From CAYWMD01 sp964458575 (GTDB lineage Bacteria > Verrucomicrobiota > Verrucomicrobiia > Limisphaerales > JADLHS01), in the NCBI GenBank assembly GCA_964458575.1, contig CAYWMD010000002.1, positions 1-64,000 of the forward strand: a DNA stretch of 64,000 nt. The letters are read 5' to 3'. Each line of letters opens with the position of its first letter. Within the stretch, counting starts at the first letter, position 1. The position numbers and the translations under genes were made by a program. Shown piece after piece: positions 9,975 through 18,866 of this stretch. The notes beneath the pieces were generated by a model. It was not told the DNA's origin and made no database searches. It saw nothing but the letters and a program-made list of their open reading frames with translations.

Positions 9975-10832
9975 TCAGTGCGCGATGTAGTAGTTGAATG
10001 GCGGAGCGCCGCGAATGCTTTGGGGCTTTCGCACGATGATGTAGCTGGCCCAGCCCACGACCTGCCAAACAGTCCACATAAACAAGAGACCGTGCCGGGC
10101 GATGAGCGCAACTGGCAACGTGACGGGGCAAATCAGACGATGCAGCCAGGAGTAAAGGTAGTCAGTCTTAACCGGTTCGCAGGAATAGTATTTGGCCAGG
10201 CGATAGAAGGATTGGGGACTCCAAGGTCGCGAACAGTGAGTCGGGTCGTCATAAAAGGAAAGGCTGTGGAAAGCCTCGTGGCTAAACGGCATGCCGGGTA
10301 AAAGCAATGTCCGTTCAGATGGGGCCTCAAAGTAGATCAGTCCTCCCGGTTTGCAGATGCGAACGCAGTCGCCGAAGAACTCCACGGGATTGCTCATATG
10401 CTCGATAATATGGGCGGCCATGACCAGATCGAATGTGTCATCCGGATATGGCAGCTTCTCTTTGTTTAAATCGGCCTTCGTAAAAACGAACCCTTCCGGT
10501 GCGGTGGTTTCTAGCTCGCAATAATCAACGCCATAATGCTTCAAATCGTCACGGCCGGAAACGTGCGCAAGTTCCACTTGCCTGAAACCCACACAACCGA
10601 CATCAAGAATGCTTCCCTGCCTTGGAACTTGTAGGTAAAGGTTTTTGATATGCTTGGGCGGCCAAGGCTTGAGAATGCGTTTTATGCTCATGAGCTTATG
10701 TTTACGAAAACAGACCTTAAACCTAAAGAATAAAATTTTGAGTGGTGGTAAGGATAATTTGTCTCTGATGAAATTACCGTTGCCCCACACCGGGCGACTG
10801 ACCAGGCATGCCGCCTCCTGCGCGCTGTCCAT
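9975..10832 (-). CDS. Class I SAM-dependent methyltransferase (Methyltransf_11 type)
   Basis: About 285 residues. Motif I is LDVGCVGFRQ, and a later segment reads FDLVMAAHIIEHMSNP followed by CKPGGLIYFEAPSE, the usual layout of small-molecule or lipid/glycan methyltransferases. The frame is open further upstream, but the ATG at 10832 has a strong GGAGGAG eight bases before it and is taken as the start; an internal ATG at 10691 (MSIKRILKPW) would also keep the core. The C-terminal part holds hydrophobic stretches (about residues 235-270) that could touch the membrane. It is divergent from the isomerase gene with 42 bases between starts. Its base composition is poorer in GC than that of its neighbours, which hints at transfer. 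The substrate is unknown. Confidence 0.82.
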   Translation of the reverse strand: MDSAQEAACLVSRPVWGNGNFIRDKLSLPPLKILFFRFKVCFRKHKLMSIKRILKPWPPKHIKNLYLQVPRQGSILDVGCVGFRQVELAHVSGRDDLKHYGVDYCELETTAPEGFVFTKADLNKEKLPYPDDTFDLVMAAHIIEHMSNPVEFFGDCVRICKPGGLIYFEAPSERTLLLPGMPFSHEAFHSLSFYDDPTHCSRPWSPQSFYRLAKYYSCEPVKTDYLYSWLHRLICPVTLPVALIARHGLLFMWTVWQVVGWASYIIVRKPQSIRGAPPFNYYIAH

Positions 10833-10874
10833 TATTGCCTCTCCTCCAGCGAGCAGGCAAGCTGCGTCGCGAGC

Positions 10875-12284
10875 ATGACAACTCAATCCGTCAAACCCAA
10901 AGTCGGCCTGCTGGCGCTGACGCTTGAACTTTACGAGACACTATTGCCCGACCTGCGCGCCTCGCGGGAAAAATGGTTGCGCAAGTCGGTGCTGCCGGCA
11001 TTGAAAAAGCAGGCCGACGTCAGCTTCAACGGCGCCGTTTTCCGGCGGGAGGACATCGAGACCGTTGTGGCTGGCTTTGAAGCCGCCAAGGTGGACGCGT
11101 TGCTGGTCGTTCTGACTACTTACTCGCCGAGTCAACTGGCTTTGTCTGCACTGCAACGGACGCGGTTGCCAATCGTGATTTGGAACACGCAGCAGTTGCT
11201 GGCGGTGGATGAGACTTACACGCTCCAGAAAATGGTGGACAACCACGGCGTCCACGGCACGCAAGACCTCGCCAACGTGCTCACGCGCAGCGGCGTTCCT
11301 TTTCACTACGTGACCAGCCCGGACAACGATGCCGCTGGTCTGGAGGAACTCGGTGATTTTTTTGCGGCGGCGGCAGCGGTTAACCGACTTCGTTCCGCGC
11401 GCGTCGGACTGCTCGGCTATCCGTTCCCCGGCATGGGCGATTTTGCGGTGGACACCACGCGCATGGCCGCGTCGCTGGGTTGTTCCTGGGTCAACCTGAC
11501 CGTAGAGGATTACAACATCCGATGCGCGTCGGTTCCCGCGGCCAAAGTTGGAAAGCTCGTGGCAGAATACCGTCGTGCTTATGACCTCGCTGCCGATCTT
11601 ACGGACACCGACCTGAAATCCACTGCTGCTGCTGAACTCGCAATGCGCGGGATGGTTGCCGATCACAAATTGTCCGCGCTCACTTACCAATTCATGGCAT
11701 TCGGCGACGATGACCGCACGCGCACGCTGCCCTTCGTGGCGGCGAGCCGGATGATGGCCGACGGTATCGGCTTCGGTGGCGAAGGCGATCTGGTTGCCGC
11801 TGCCGCGACGGCGTTGTTCAATTGGCTGAAAACACCAGCGAGCTTCGCGGAGATCTTCACGATTGATTTTGCGGGCGAGAGTTTGTTCATGAGCCACATG
11901 GGCGAAGCCAACGTGACGATGGCCCGGCGCGACCGCAAAGTGCCGTTGGTCGCGCGGCCCGGGCCGATCACGCGCACGCGCGACCGACAGCTCGCGCTTG
12001 TCACAAGTTTCGAGCCCGGCCCGGCCACCTTCGCGGCGTTGACCCAGGTTGGCGGTGGCAAGTGGCGGATCATTGCTGCGCCTGCGGAGATTCAAGATTA
12101 CGGACCGCTGCCCGGCTTCTGCGTGCCGCACTTTAAACTCAAGCCTGCGGGGAGTGTTCGGCAATTCCTCACCAACTACGCCAACGCGGGCGGCCCACAC
12201 CACAACGCCGTGTGCTTCGGCGACGCGCGCCGGCGATTGCGCTTTGCGGCGGGACTCATTGGGGCCGATTACATCGAGATTTGA
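10875..12284 (+). CDS. L-fucose/L-arabinose isomerase-like protein
   Basis: 469 residues. The sequence KVGLLALTLELYETLLP at the start, VVLTTYSPSQ, PIVIWNTQQLLAVDE, the HGVHGTQDL block and the Gly-rich DGIGFGGEGD are typical of the FucI/AraA-like isomerase superfamily, which interconverts aldoses and ketoses using a divalent metal. The C-terminal third (SFEPGPATFAALTQ, then GGPHHNAVCFGD) fits the second isomerase domain, where GGPHHN carries metal- or substrate-binding histidines. It is followed by an FGGY kinase and an amidohydrolase on the same strand, so an aldose-ketose-ketose phosphate route is a fair inference. The exact sugar cannot be read. The start ATG lies 42 bases from the divergent methyltransferase start. 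Confidence 0.85.
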   Translation: MTTQSVKPKVGLLALTLELYETLLPDLRASREKWLRKSVLPALKKQADVSFNGAVFRREDIETVVAGFEAAKVDALLVVLTTYSPSQLALSALQRTRLPIVIWNTQQLLAVDETYTLQKMVDNHGVHGTQDLANVLTRSGVPFHYVTSPDNDAAGLEELGDFFAAAAAVNRLRSARVGLLGYPFPGMGDFAVDTTRMAASLGCSWVNLTVEDYNIRCASVPAAKVGKLVAEYRRAYDLAADLTDTDLKSTAAAELAMRGMVADHKLSALTYQFMAFGDDDRTRTLPFVAASRMMADGIGFGGEGDLVAAAATALFNWLKTPASFAEIFTIDFAGESLFMSHMGEANVTMARRDRKVPLVARPGPITRTRDRQLALVTSFEPGPATFAALTQVGGGKWRIIAAPAEIQDYGPLPGFCVPHFKLKPAGSVRQFLTNYANAGGPHHNAVCFGDARRRLRFAAGLIGADYIEI

Positions 12285-12298
12285 AAAGGAAGATGCAA

Positions 12299-12419
12299 CC
12301 ACGAAATACACGAAACACACGAAAAGTAAGGAATTCGCGGGATGCGGTGTTTGGAAGAGACAAGCCTGCTTCTCTGCGTATCAATGAGTTTCATTTCGTG
12401 TCTTTCGTGTATTTCGTGG
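12299..12419. repeat. Imperfect inverted repeat, family A (9-bp period arms)
   Basis: The left arm 12299-12324 and right arm 12394-12419 are reverse complements over 26 bases with one mismatch. Each arm is itself a run of about 9-bp units related to CACGAAA(C/T)A. The element fills the gap between the isomerase and the FGGY kinase and ends 22 bases before the kinase start; it could form a long hairpin in the transcript and affect the downstream gene. Confidence 0.9.
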
Positions 12420-12441
12420 TGAACATGTTTTGGAGCTGATC

Positions 12442-13887
12442 ATGCTGCTCGGACTCGACCTCGGCACGACCAACGTCAAGGCGATCATCACAGATTCCGA
12501 TGGCCGACGTTTGGCTGAAGCCTCGCGCCCAGTCCAGTTGTTCCAACTGGGTAATGGCGGCGTGGAACAGGACATTGAGGAAATCTGGCAGGCTACGCTG
12601 GCCGTGATCAAAGAAGCGGCCCGTTCGGTGGATGCCACCAAGATCCAGGCTATCGGAATTTCCAGTCAGGGCGGTGCGCTGCAAACGCTCGACGCCCGCG
12701 GCACGCCGACGGGCCGGGTGATCAGTTGGATGGACGAGCGCGGGAGTTCCTTTGGCGACACACTTACGAAGGAGTTGGGTCACGACTGGTTCGCGCAACG
12801 CATTGGCCACGGCGCTGCCGCTGTTGCGGTCGGACAGGTCCGACGTTTGCAAAGGGAAAGGCCAGCCCGCATCGGCTTTGTGGGAGATGTCATTGTTAGT
12901 CGGCTGTCCGGTTGCGCCGCGCAAGATGGCACCTCAGCCGGCATTACGTGCCTCTACAATTCCGCGAAGCGAACCTACGACCGTGATTTGTTGCAGCGGT
13001 TGGACGTGACACCAGAACAGTTTCCCACGTTGCTGTCGCCACGCAACAGCGCTGGCGGTTTATTGCCAGAAGTAGCGCGTCAAACCGGCCTTCGTGCAGG
13101 AATTCCCGTTTCGCCTGCGATCCACGATCAATATGCGGCGGCCCTCGCAATGCGCGCCGTGGAAGCGGGCACGGTGATGCTGGGCGCGGGCACCGCTTGG
13201 ATTTTGCTGGCGGTGGGAGATCGTTGGATTGCGCCCGTGACCGAGTGGTCTTTCGAGTGCCATCACGTCGTGGACGGTTTGTGGGGGCAAATCGTGGCAC
13301 TGATGACTGGCGGCTCGGCGTTCGCCTGGGCTTTGGAACTGACCGGTCACGCTAAAAGCAAAGCCGAGGAAATCGATCGTCTGCTGGAATCCGCGCCGCC
13401 GGGTTGCGATGGCTTGCAATGCCAGCCGTTTCTCACGGCGTTTGTCCCATCCGGCGTTGCTCCGAGTTCGCGCGGGCGGTTTACTGGACTCCAGTTGTCA
13501 CACCGCTCCGGTCACGTGGTTCGCGCGGTGTTGGAAGGACTGGCGTTCGAGTTGCGGCGACACCTTGATCTTTTGCACCAGGCCGGCATGCCGGTGAACC
13601 GATTAGTCTTGGGCGGCGCGGTTGCGGCCAGCCGCATTTCGCCGCAGCTTCTTTCGGATGTCACCGGTTTGCCGTTGGAATGCGCCGGCGCCGGCGAGGG
13701 TAGTCCGCTGGGCGCAGCCATCATTGCGCGTGGCTTGCTTGAGTCGGAGAAATCGCTGGCCGACATTGCCCGCGAAATGGCGCCAGTGGCGCGGCACGTT
13801 GAACCCGGACCAGCGGCGAAATTGTATCAAGAGCAATACGAGCAATATTTGCGTGAGTTGCCGTTGAGTGAAACAACATCGAACTGA
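12442..13887 (+). CDS. FGGY-family carbohydrate kinase (xylulokinase-like)
   Basis: About 481 residues, the normal length for the family. The ATP-binding N-terminal domain opens with GLDLGTTNVKAIITDSDG. The probable catalytic Asp lies in PAIHDQYAAALAM, and the C-terminal domain has VLGGAVAASR and GAGEGSPLGAAIIARG. FGGY kinases phosphorylate ketoses or polyols with ATP; the xylulokinase branch is the closest by eye. The ATG at 12442 has TTGGAG a few bases upstream and is preferred over the TTG at 12430. It sits after the isomerase gene, separated by the family A palindrome, and probably acts on the isomerase product. Confidence 0.9.
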   Translation: MLLGLDLGTTNVKAIITDSDGRRLAEASRPVQLFQLGNGGVEQDIEEIWQATLAVIKEAARSVDATKIQAIGISSQGGALQTLDARGTPTGRVISWMDERGSSFGDTLTKELGHDWFAQRIGHGAAAVAVGQVRRLQRERPARIGFVGDVIVSRLSGCAAQDGTSAGITCLYNSAKRTYDRDLLQRLDVTPEQFPTLLSPRNSAGGLLPEVARQTGLRAGIPVSPAIHDQYAAALAMRAVEAGTVMLGAGTAWILLAVGDRWIAPVTEWSFECHHVVDGLWGQIVALMTGGSAFAWALELTGHAKSKAEEIDRLLESAPPGCDGLQCQPFLTAFVPSGVAPSSRGRFTGLQLSHRSGHVVRAVLEGLAFELRRHLDLLHQAGMPVNRLVLGGAVAASRISPQLLSDVTGLPLECAGAGEGSPLGAAIIARGLLESEKSLADIAREMAPVARHVEPGPAAKLYQEQYEQYLRELPLSETTSN

Positions 13888-13936
13888 ATTTAAGACTGAT
13901 TGCACCGCGAATGAAAATGGCACGACTCAATACGCA

Positions 13937-14130
13937 CTCTCCCTCACCCCGGCCCTCTCCCGCTGGGAGAGGGAGGACCGTTCGCCAGTCGCTTGCACTA
14001 AGAAGCTGTCGCGACATTCGCCTGCTCGTTTCTTCTACCGACCAAGCAGCGGCGTGGGCGTTGGAATCAAGTGAATCACTCGGTTGCTGTCTCCCTCTCC
14101 CAGCGGGAGAGGGATTAAGGGGGAGGGAGG
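13937..14130. repeat. Inverted repeat, family B (CTCTCCC...GGGAGAG)
   Basis: The left arm (about 13937-13975) and right arm (14091-14130) are reverse complements; the core CTCCCTCTCCCAGCGGGAG of the right arm matches the left arm exactly, and each arm also folds on itself. Shorter relatives of the same motif lie inside two coding regions (50651-50683, 54238-54299) and at 55869-55889. The 408-base gap 13888-14295 holds only this element and the next one; no gene is seen there. Confidence 0.85.
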
Positions 14131-14196
14131 GCGTATCGAAAAGCACGCTTCCGCGATTTGGAATCATGCTGAACCGCTCAATGAACCAAAGCGAAC

Positions 14197-14284
14197 ACTC
14201 AACATTCAACGCCCAACATTCAATGATGCGTCGAATGGAAACCCTTGGATGTTCGATGTTGAATGTTGGTTGTTTAATGTTTTC
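14197..14284. repeat. Inverted repeat, family C (ATTCAAC heptamers)
   Basis: The left arm (14197-14225) contains ACTCAAC and ATTCAAC units; the right arm (14247-14284) carries the complement with several mismatches (GTTGAATGTTG core). It ends 12 bases before the ATG of the amidohydrolase and so occupies the place where a ribosome site would be. A better-preserved copy lies at 39066-39158. Confidence 0.75.
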
Positions 14285-14295
14285 CCAGTTTTCTC

Positions 14296-15390
14296 ATGAA
14301 CCCAATCCCCCTCCATCACGTCTGGACCTACACCGATGTGGACCGCGCCTTTTGGGCGGAACACCTCGAAGGCTGGCTGCCGCGTCGCATCTTCGACGCC
14401 CACACGCACATCACGCATCCGCGCTTCCGGCTCGAAACCATGACCGAGGAGAAGCGCCGGCAATACTGGGTGAGCGAAGTGCTTGAACCGATTGACGCCG
14501 CCACCGCCGAGCATTGTTATCGCACGGTCTTTCCCAATCGTGAGTTCAACTGCGTGGCGTTCGGCCTGCCGGAACTCGATTTCGACATAGACGGCGAGAA
14601 CGCCGACGTGCAGCAGGAATGTGCGAAACGCGGCTGGCACAGTCTCACGGTCATCTGCCCGCAGTGGTCGCAGGAAAAAGTTTCCAAACTGCTCGATGCG
14701 CCCGGCGTGATTGGGGTGAAGCCATATTACTCGCTCATCAGCCAGAGCAAGGACACGCGCGACCTGCACCTGGAGGCGAGCATTTTTGAATTCCTGCCGC
14801 ATCACATTCTCGAAGTGGTCAATGACCGCGGCGGTTGGGTGACGTTGCACGTCCCCAAGGCCGACCGGCTCGGGCATCCCGATAACATCCGCGAAATTCG
14901 CGAAATCCGCCGGCACTATCCGAACGTCGTGCTGGTGATCGCGCACCTGGGCCGCAGCTACACCGAGCCGCACGCGTTGGAATCGCTGCCGCAACTGGCG
15001 GATGATCCCGGTTTGTTCTTCGACTCGTCCGCCGTGTTGAACCCGGCCAGTCATCGCGTGGCGTTGCAGCATCTCGGACCGCAACGCGTGCTTTACGGCT
15101 CCGACAATCCCATCTTTTACATGCGGGGCCGGCGGCAGTATGAGGGACGGAATTATTTCAACCGCACCAATTATCCGTTCCATTTCAACCAACACCGCGA
15201 GCCACCAGAAATCGAGGCGCGCTACACGCTGTTCATGTACGAAGACATCCGCGCCATCAAACAAGCCTGCGCGGAACTTGGCCTCACCGAGCGGCGACAC
15301 GTCGAAGCCATCTTCCACGACAACGCGGCGCGATTGATCAAGGGGATTTTGGAGCGGAAACAACAACGTTTGGGGAAAGCGAAACGGTGA
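14296..15390 (+). CDS. Amidohydrolase-2 family metal-dependent hydrolase
   Basis: 364 residues. A TIM-barrel amidohydrolase of the Amidohydro_2 type: the N-terminal metal motif is IFDAHTHI (HxH), then a strand end with VTLHVPKADR, the conserved HLGRSY, and YGSDNPIFY carrying the late Asp, followed by EAIFHDNAARLIKG, typical of the family end. Members hydrolyse lactones, decarboxylate aromatic acids or act on amides. Because the gene follows an isomerase and a kinase for sugars, a sugar-lactone or sugar-acid substrate is possible but not shown. The start follows a palindromic repeat, and no clear ribosome site is seen. Confidence 0.83.
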   Translation: MNPIPLHHVWTYTDVDRAFWAEHLEGWLPRRIFDAHTHITHPRFRLETMTEEKRRQYWVSEVLEPIDAATAEHCYRTVFPNREFNCVAFGLPELDFDIDGENADVQQECAKRGWHSLTVICPQWSQEKVSKLLDAPGVIGVKPYYSLISQSKDTRDLHLEASIFEFLPHHILEVVNDRGGWVTLHVPKADRLGHPDNIREIREIRRHYPNVVLVIAHLGRSYTEPHALESLPQLADDPGLFFDSSAVLNPASHRVALQHLGPQRVLYGSDNPIFYMRGRRQYEGRNYFNRTNYPFHFNQHREPPEIEARYTLFMYEDIRAIKQACAELGLTERRHVEAIFHDNAARLIKGILERKQQRLGKAKR

Positions 15391-15480
15391 AACTGGCCTC
15401 GAAGAGCCGACACGCTCTATTTCATCGATCCGCAGTGGACGAATCATTCCGCGCGTTTCTACCGCCTCCGCTGGCCGTGA
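15391..15480 (+). pseudogene. Remnant of the 3' end of a secreted-protein gene
   Basis: After a stop at 15388-15390 the same frame reads about 29 codons and ends FYRLRWP at the TGA 15478-15480. The piece FIDPQWTNHSARFYRLRWP has the look of the terminal module found on many secreted Verrucomicrobiota proteins, as at the ends of the two giant genes at the left of this window. No start or body is present, so this is read as a leftover of a deleted gene. The remainder up to 15660 shows nothing recognisable. Confidence 0.5.
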
Positions 15481-15660
15481 GCACGAGACGACACAGGAAG
15501 CGACGGAAACGCCCCGAGCATGGGCGGCCGTTTTCCGACGGGTTGAGCAAGCCATTTGCTGTCCCTTCCGTTATTCCTGGTTCCAGGGCCGGTCACCAGT
15601 GTCCTTGACCGGGGACGGAAACGTTGGCAGAACGGGGCGGAATCGCATTCAATTCGCATT

Positions 15661-16497
15661 ATGAAAATCGGCCATTGCCAGCTTCAAGCCACAGAGGACT
15701 TCGCCATTAATCTGGAAAAATTCCGCCGGGGCCTGGAATGGGCCTCGGCAGAACGGGTCGAGATTGTCAGCTTCCCGGAATGTTTTCTGAACGGTTACTA
15801 CGACCAGGAAAAGCCGGCCCGACGAACGGCGTTCAGCGTGGATTCTGCAAAGATGGACAAGGTGCGGGAAATCGCCGGGCACTTTGGAGCGACGGTGATC
15901 GTGGGGTTCAATGAACTTCGGGGGGGCGATCTGTACAACACGGTGATGATTGCGGAGCGGGGCCAGCCGCTGAGCTTTTACAGCAAGGTGTTTGCGTATC
16001 ACAAATTTCACCAGCGCGGGACGGAATTGCCGGTATTCGAACGGCGCGGATTGAAGTTCGGCGTGGTGATTTGTGCGGACGGCGGCTACATCGAGCCGGT
16101 GCGCATTCTCGCGCTGAAAGGCGCGCGGGTGGTTTTCTCGCCGCACGCCAACTACATATCGCCGGATTATCTCATCAACCATTTCGAGTCCGTGCGTAGC
16201 GATCATATCGCGCGGGCGGTCGAGAACGGCGTGTGGTTTTTGCGTGGCAACGATGTGTCGCTGGGCAAAAACCCCATGGTGAGTTACGAGGGCATCGGCT
16301 ATGGCGAAAGCTATCTGCTGGACTATTACGGCGAGGTGGTTGTGCGCAGCCGTCGGCACATGGAGGACTACATCGCGGCGGAGATTCCGGACCAACCGGC
16401 GCCGGCGGAGGCGCAGCTTCGCCATCGTTCCCTGGCGAGCGCGCAGAAATATGGCGACTTGTTGCGCGAAACGGTGGCCGGTGTGAGCAAAAAGTGA
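15661..16497 (+). CDS. Carbon-nitrogen (nitrilase superfamily) hydrolase
   Basis: 278 residues. The nitrilase-fold catalytic triad can be placed: Glu40 in VSFPECF, a Lys in FYSKVFAYHK (Lys109 most likely) and Cys138 in GVVICADGGY. The enzyme hydrolyses a C-N bond of an amide, carbamate or nitrile in the cytoplasm. The tail REEVRSDHIARAVENG-like part (SVRSDHIARAVENG) and NDVSLG fit the family's late strands. The ATG at 15661 is chosen since the beta strand MKIGHCQLQ starts the fold; the frame is open upstream without homology. It may be the last enzyme in the block that starts with the isomerase, or stand alone. Confidence 0.87.
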   Translation: MKIGHCQLQATEDFAINLEKFRRGLEWASAERVEIVSFPECFLNGYYDQEKPARRTAFSVDSAKMDKVREIAGHFGATVIVGFNELRGGDLYNTVMIAERGQPLSFYSKVFAYHKFHQRGTELPVFERRGLKFGVVICADGGYIEPVRILALKGARVVFSPHANYISPDYLINHFESVRSDHIARAVENGVWFLRGNDVSLGKNPMVSYEGIGYGESYLLDYYGEVVVRSRRHMEDYIAAEIPDQPAPAEAQLRHRSLASAQKYGDLLRETVAGVSKK

Positions 16498-16665
16498 AGC
16501 GGGACGGACGCGGAAGCTGAATTCAGCCGGGATGCCAACGCCTGCGAACTTGGAGGAGCTATCGGCAATCTTGACCGAAAACCGAATCGCTGGCAGAAGG
16601 ATGCAGTGAACGTCATTTGTTTTGATCGTCCAGAAGCTTCGCCCCGCACCGTAAGACAGAATCGC

Positions 16666-18837
16666 ATGAAAAGGTTGCCGGTTTTGTTCACGACTGTCGT
16701 CCTCGCGTGGCTTGGTTGCGGTGTCGTGCTCGATGCCGCACCGCCGGAAGATTTTCCGCGCTTCCAGGTGCCGGGTCACGAGTCGGAAATGAACACGCTT
16801 CGCGAGTTGTTCTGGCTGCATTACCCGGGCGCCGGCCCCAAGGCGACGCTCTGGGACGAATGGTTGCCTGATGCGGCACTTTGGCCGGCGGTGAACACGG
16901 ACGGTTACACGGACAAAATGCGCCGCGACTGGGCGAACACGTTGCGCGGCCGGATCATTGATCCGGAGGGTTATGTCGCGACGCATCAGCACGGAAGCAT
17001 TGCCCACCAACTGGGCTGGCCGTTTCCCTTCTGGAATCAGGGCAAGCGTGGTTGTGGCTGGCATTTTTCCTTCAAGAACACCATCGGACCCAATTGGCGA
17101 CAGAACAACTTGAACCAGCCGGACGGGTGGACGCTCGAAGGGGCAAAAGCTGCCGGCACTAACGACGACGGTTGGCGGATTGAAGTGACCAACGCGGCGG
17201 CCATGGTCACGGCCCCAGCGCGAATGTGCGACACGTTTGAAGCGCCTTTCCTGCAACTTCGCTGGCAGTCGAGCGGGTTGGGAACGACGCAGCCTTTCGT
17301 CGAATGGACCGCGCCCGGCGCGACGAACTTCTCCCCGACCCGCCGCATGTATTTCGAGCCGGTGAAAGGCGAGGGCATGACCTACACGATGATTCCCATG
17401 TATCGCCATCCGCAGTGGACGGGTGAGGTGGCGCAGTTGCGTATCGGGCTTGGCAACTCGGCGACGGGCAGTGTGACCCTCCAGGCGTTCTTCACGCAAT
17501 TCGACACGCGCCACAACATCAACGCGCAAAACTTCATTCGGGGTTGCGCGAAGTATTTCTGGTGGACGCGCGACCTGGATTTTTTGCGGACACAAATCAA
17601 CCGGATGCGCACGGCCCTGCACTACATGATGACCGAGCATCAAGCGCTGGAACGCAAAGTCGTTTTCACCGGTTGGGTCGGGCACGACGGGCGCACGGGA
17701 TTGAAGCGCACGCCGGACGGGAAGAAGCAACTCATTTCCGGGCAGGGCATCGGCAACAATTACTGGGACCTGATGCCGTTCGGTGGTTTGGATTGCTACG
17801 CCACGATTCAATATTACGATGCGGTTCGCGTGCTGGCGGAGGTGGAACGCGAGATCCTTGCGCATCCCGAGTGGGCTGTTCCGCGCGGCGTGTTGAGCTT
17901 TGAACCGGAGTTCCTCGCACGCCACGCCGCCGAGGTGAAGGCGACTGGTAACGACATGTTTTGGAATGCGGGCACGGGACGGTTCAACGCCTGCGTTGAT
18001 GCCGACGGCCAGACGCACGATTACGGCTACACGTTTCTGAATCTGGAAGCGATCTATTACGATTTTGCCAGCCCGGAGCATGCGAAGGCGATTTTGAGCT
18101 GGGTTAACGGTGATCGGACGGTGGCGGACGACACGGCAACGGGCGCCGACATTTACCACTGGCGGTTCGCACCGCGGGCGACCACGAGGCGAAACGTGGA
18201 CTGGTACTTCTGGGCGTGGAGCAATCCGGAGAGCATCCCCTGGGGCGGTCAGGTGCAGGACGGCGGGGCCGTGCTCGGTTTCTCGTATCACGACCTGATG
18301 GCGCGGCTTAAAGTGCTTGGTCCGGACAATGCCTGGCGGCGGTTGCGGGAAATCCTCAAGTGGTTCGATGAAGTGCAGGCGGCGGGCGCCTATCGCAAAT
18401 ACTACGACGGCTCACGCGAAGGCTCAATGCAAGGTGGCGGTACGGCGGGCGGGCTGGGGTTGGACATGGAATTCTTCGAGAGCGCGCTCGTGCCGCAAAT
18501 TATGCTCCACGGTTTCCTCGGCTTCGTGCCGCGAGCGGATGGCTTCAAGCTCGATCCCCGCCTGCCAACGGACTGGTCGGAACTCACGATTGACCGGATT
18601 GACTTCCAAGGGCTGGTGCTGCGCATCCGCGCGACCGGGAATGAAATTGAGATTTGGAAACAAGGGGTTCGTGATGAACCGCTGCTCGTCCATTTGCCTG
18701 CGGGTCAATGGAAGGCGAGTTGGTTATCCGATAGCGGCTCGGATTCCACACCGGCTGCCACGCTTCAACGCAAGCCCGATGGCGCGCTGGAGTTGAATTG
18801 GAACACCGCGGCAGGAATCCGGTTCAAACGGCAATGA
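16666..18837 (+). CDS. Secreted (alpha/alpha)6-barrel glycosidase-like protein
   Basis: About 723 residues from the ATG at 16666, which gives a signal peptide (MKRLPVLFTTVVLAWLG, likely cut near VLDA/APP). An upstream ATG at 16606 would place charged residues before it and is less likely. After an N-terminal beta region come blocks typical of helical-barrel glycosidases: a stretch with CAKYFWWTRDLDFLRTQ, then GNNYWDLMPFGGLDCYAT, then DYGYTFLNLEAIYY and MEFFESALVPQIMLHGFLG. A C-terminal beta part (DRIDFQGLVLRIRATG) resembles the end of GH78/GH95-like enzymes. I cannot give the GH family. Probably a periplasmic or secreted polysaccharide-degrading enzyme. Confidence 0.75.
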   Translation: MKRLPVLFTTVVLAWLGCGVVLDAAPPEDFPRFQVPGHESEMNTLRELFWLHYPGAGPKATLWDEWLPDAALWPAVNTDGYTDKMRRDWANTLRGRIIDPEGYVATHQHGSIAHQLGWPFPFWNQGKRGCGWHFSFKNTIGPNWRQNNLNQPDGWTLEGAKAAGTNDDGWRIEVTNAAAMVTAPARMCDTFEAPFLQLRWQSSGLGTTQPFVEWTAPGATNFSPTRRMYFEPVKGEGMTYTMIPMYRHPQWTGEVAQLRIGLGNSATGSVTLQAFFTQFDTRHNINAQNFIRGCAKYFWWTRDLDFLRTQINRMRTALHYMMTEHQALERKVVFTGWVGHDGRTGLKRTPDGKKQLISGQGIGNNYWDLMPFGGLDCYATIQYYDAVRVLAEVEREILAHPEWAVPRGVLSFEPEFLARHAAEVKATGNDMFWNAGTGRFNACVDADGQTHDYGYTFLNLEAIYYDFASPEHAKAILSWVNGDRTVADDTATGADIYHWRFAPRATTRRNVDWYFWAWSNPESIPWGGQVQDGGAVLGFSYHDLMARLKVLGPDNAWRRLREILKWFDEVQAAGAYRKYYDGSREGSMQGGGTAGGLGLDMEFFESALVPQIMLHGFLGFVPRADGFKLDPRLPTDWSELTIDRIDFQGLVLRIRATGNEIEIWKQGVRDEPLLVHLPAGQWKASWLSDSGSDSTPAATLQRKPDGALELNWNTAAGIRFKRQ

Positions 18838-18866
18838 CCCGGGCGCGAATGCTCGATTGCTCAAAT

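Noticed and set aside
15649..18291. Minus-strand frame of 880 codons
   Set aside because: It spans two unrelated genes with clear motifs on the plus strand, and its own product is Arg/His-rich without domains.
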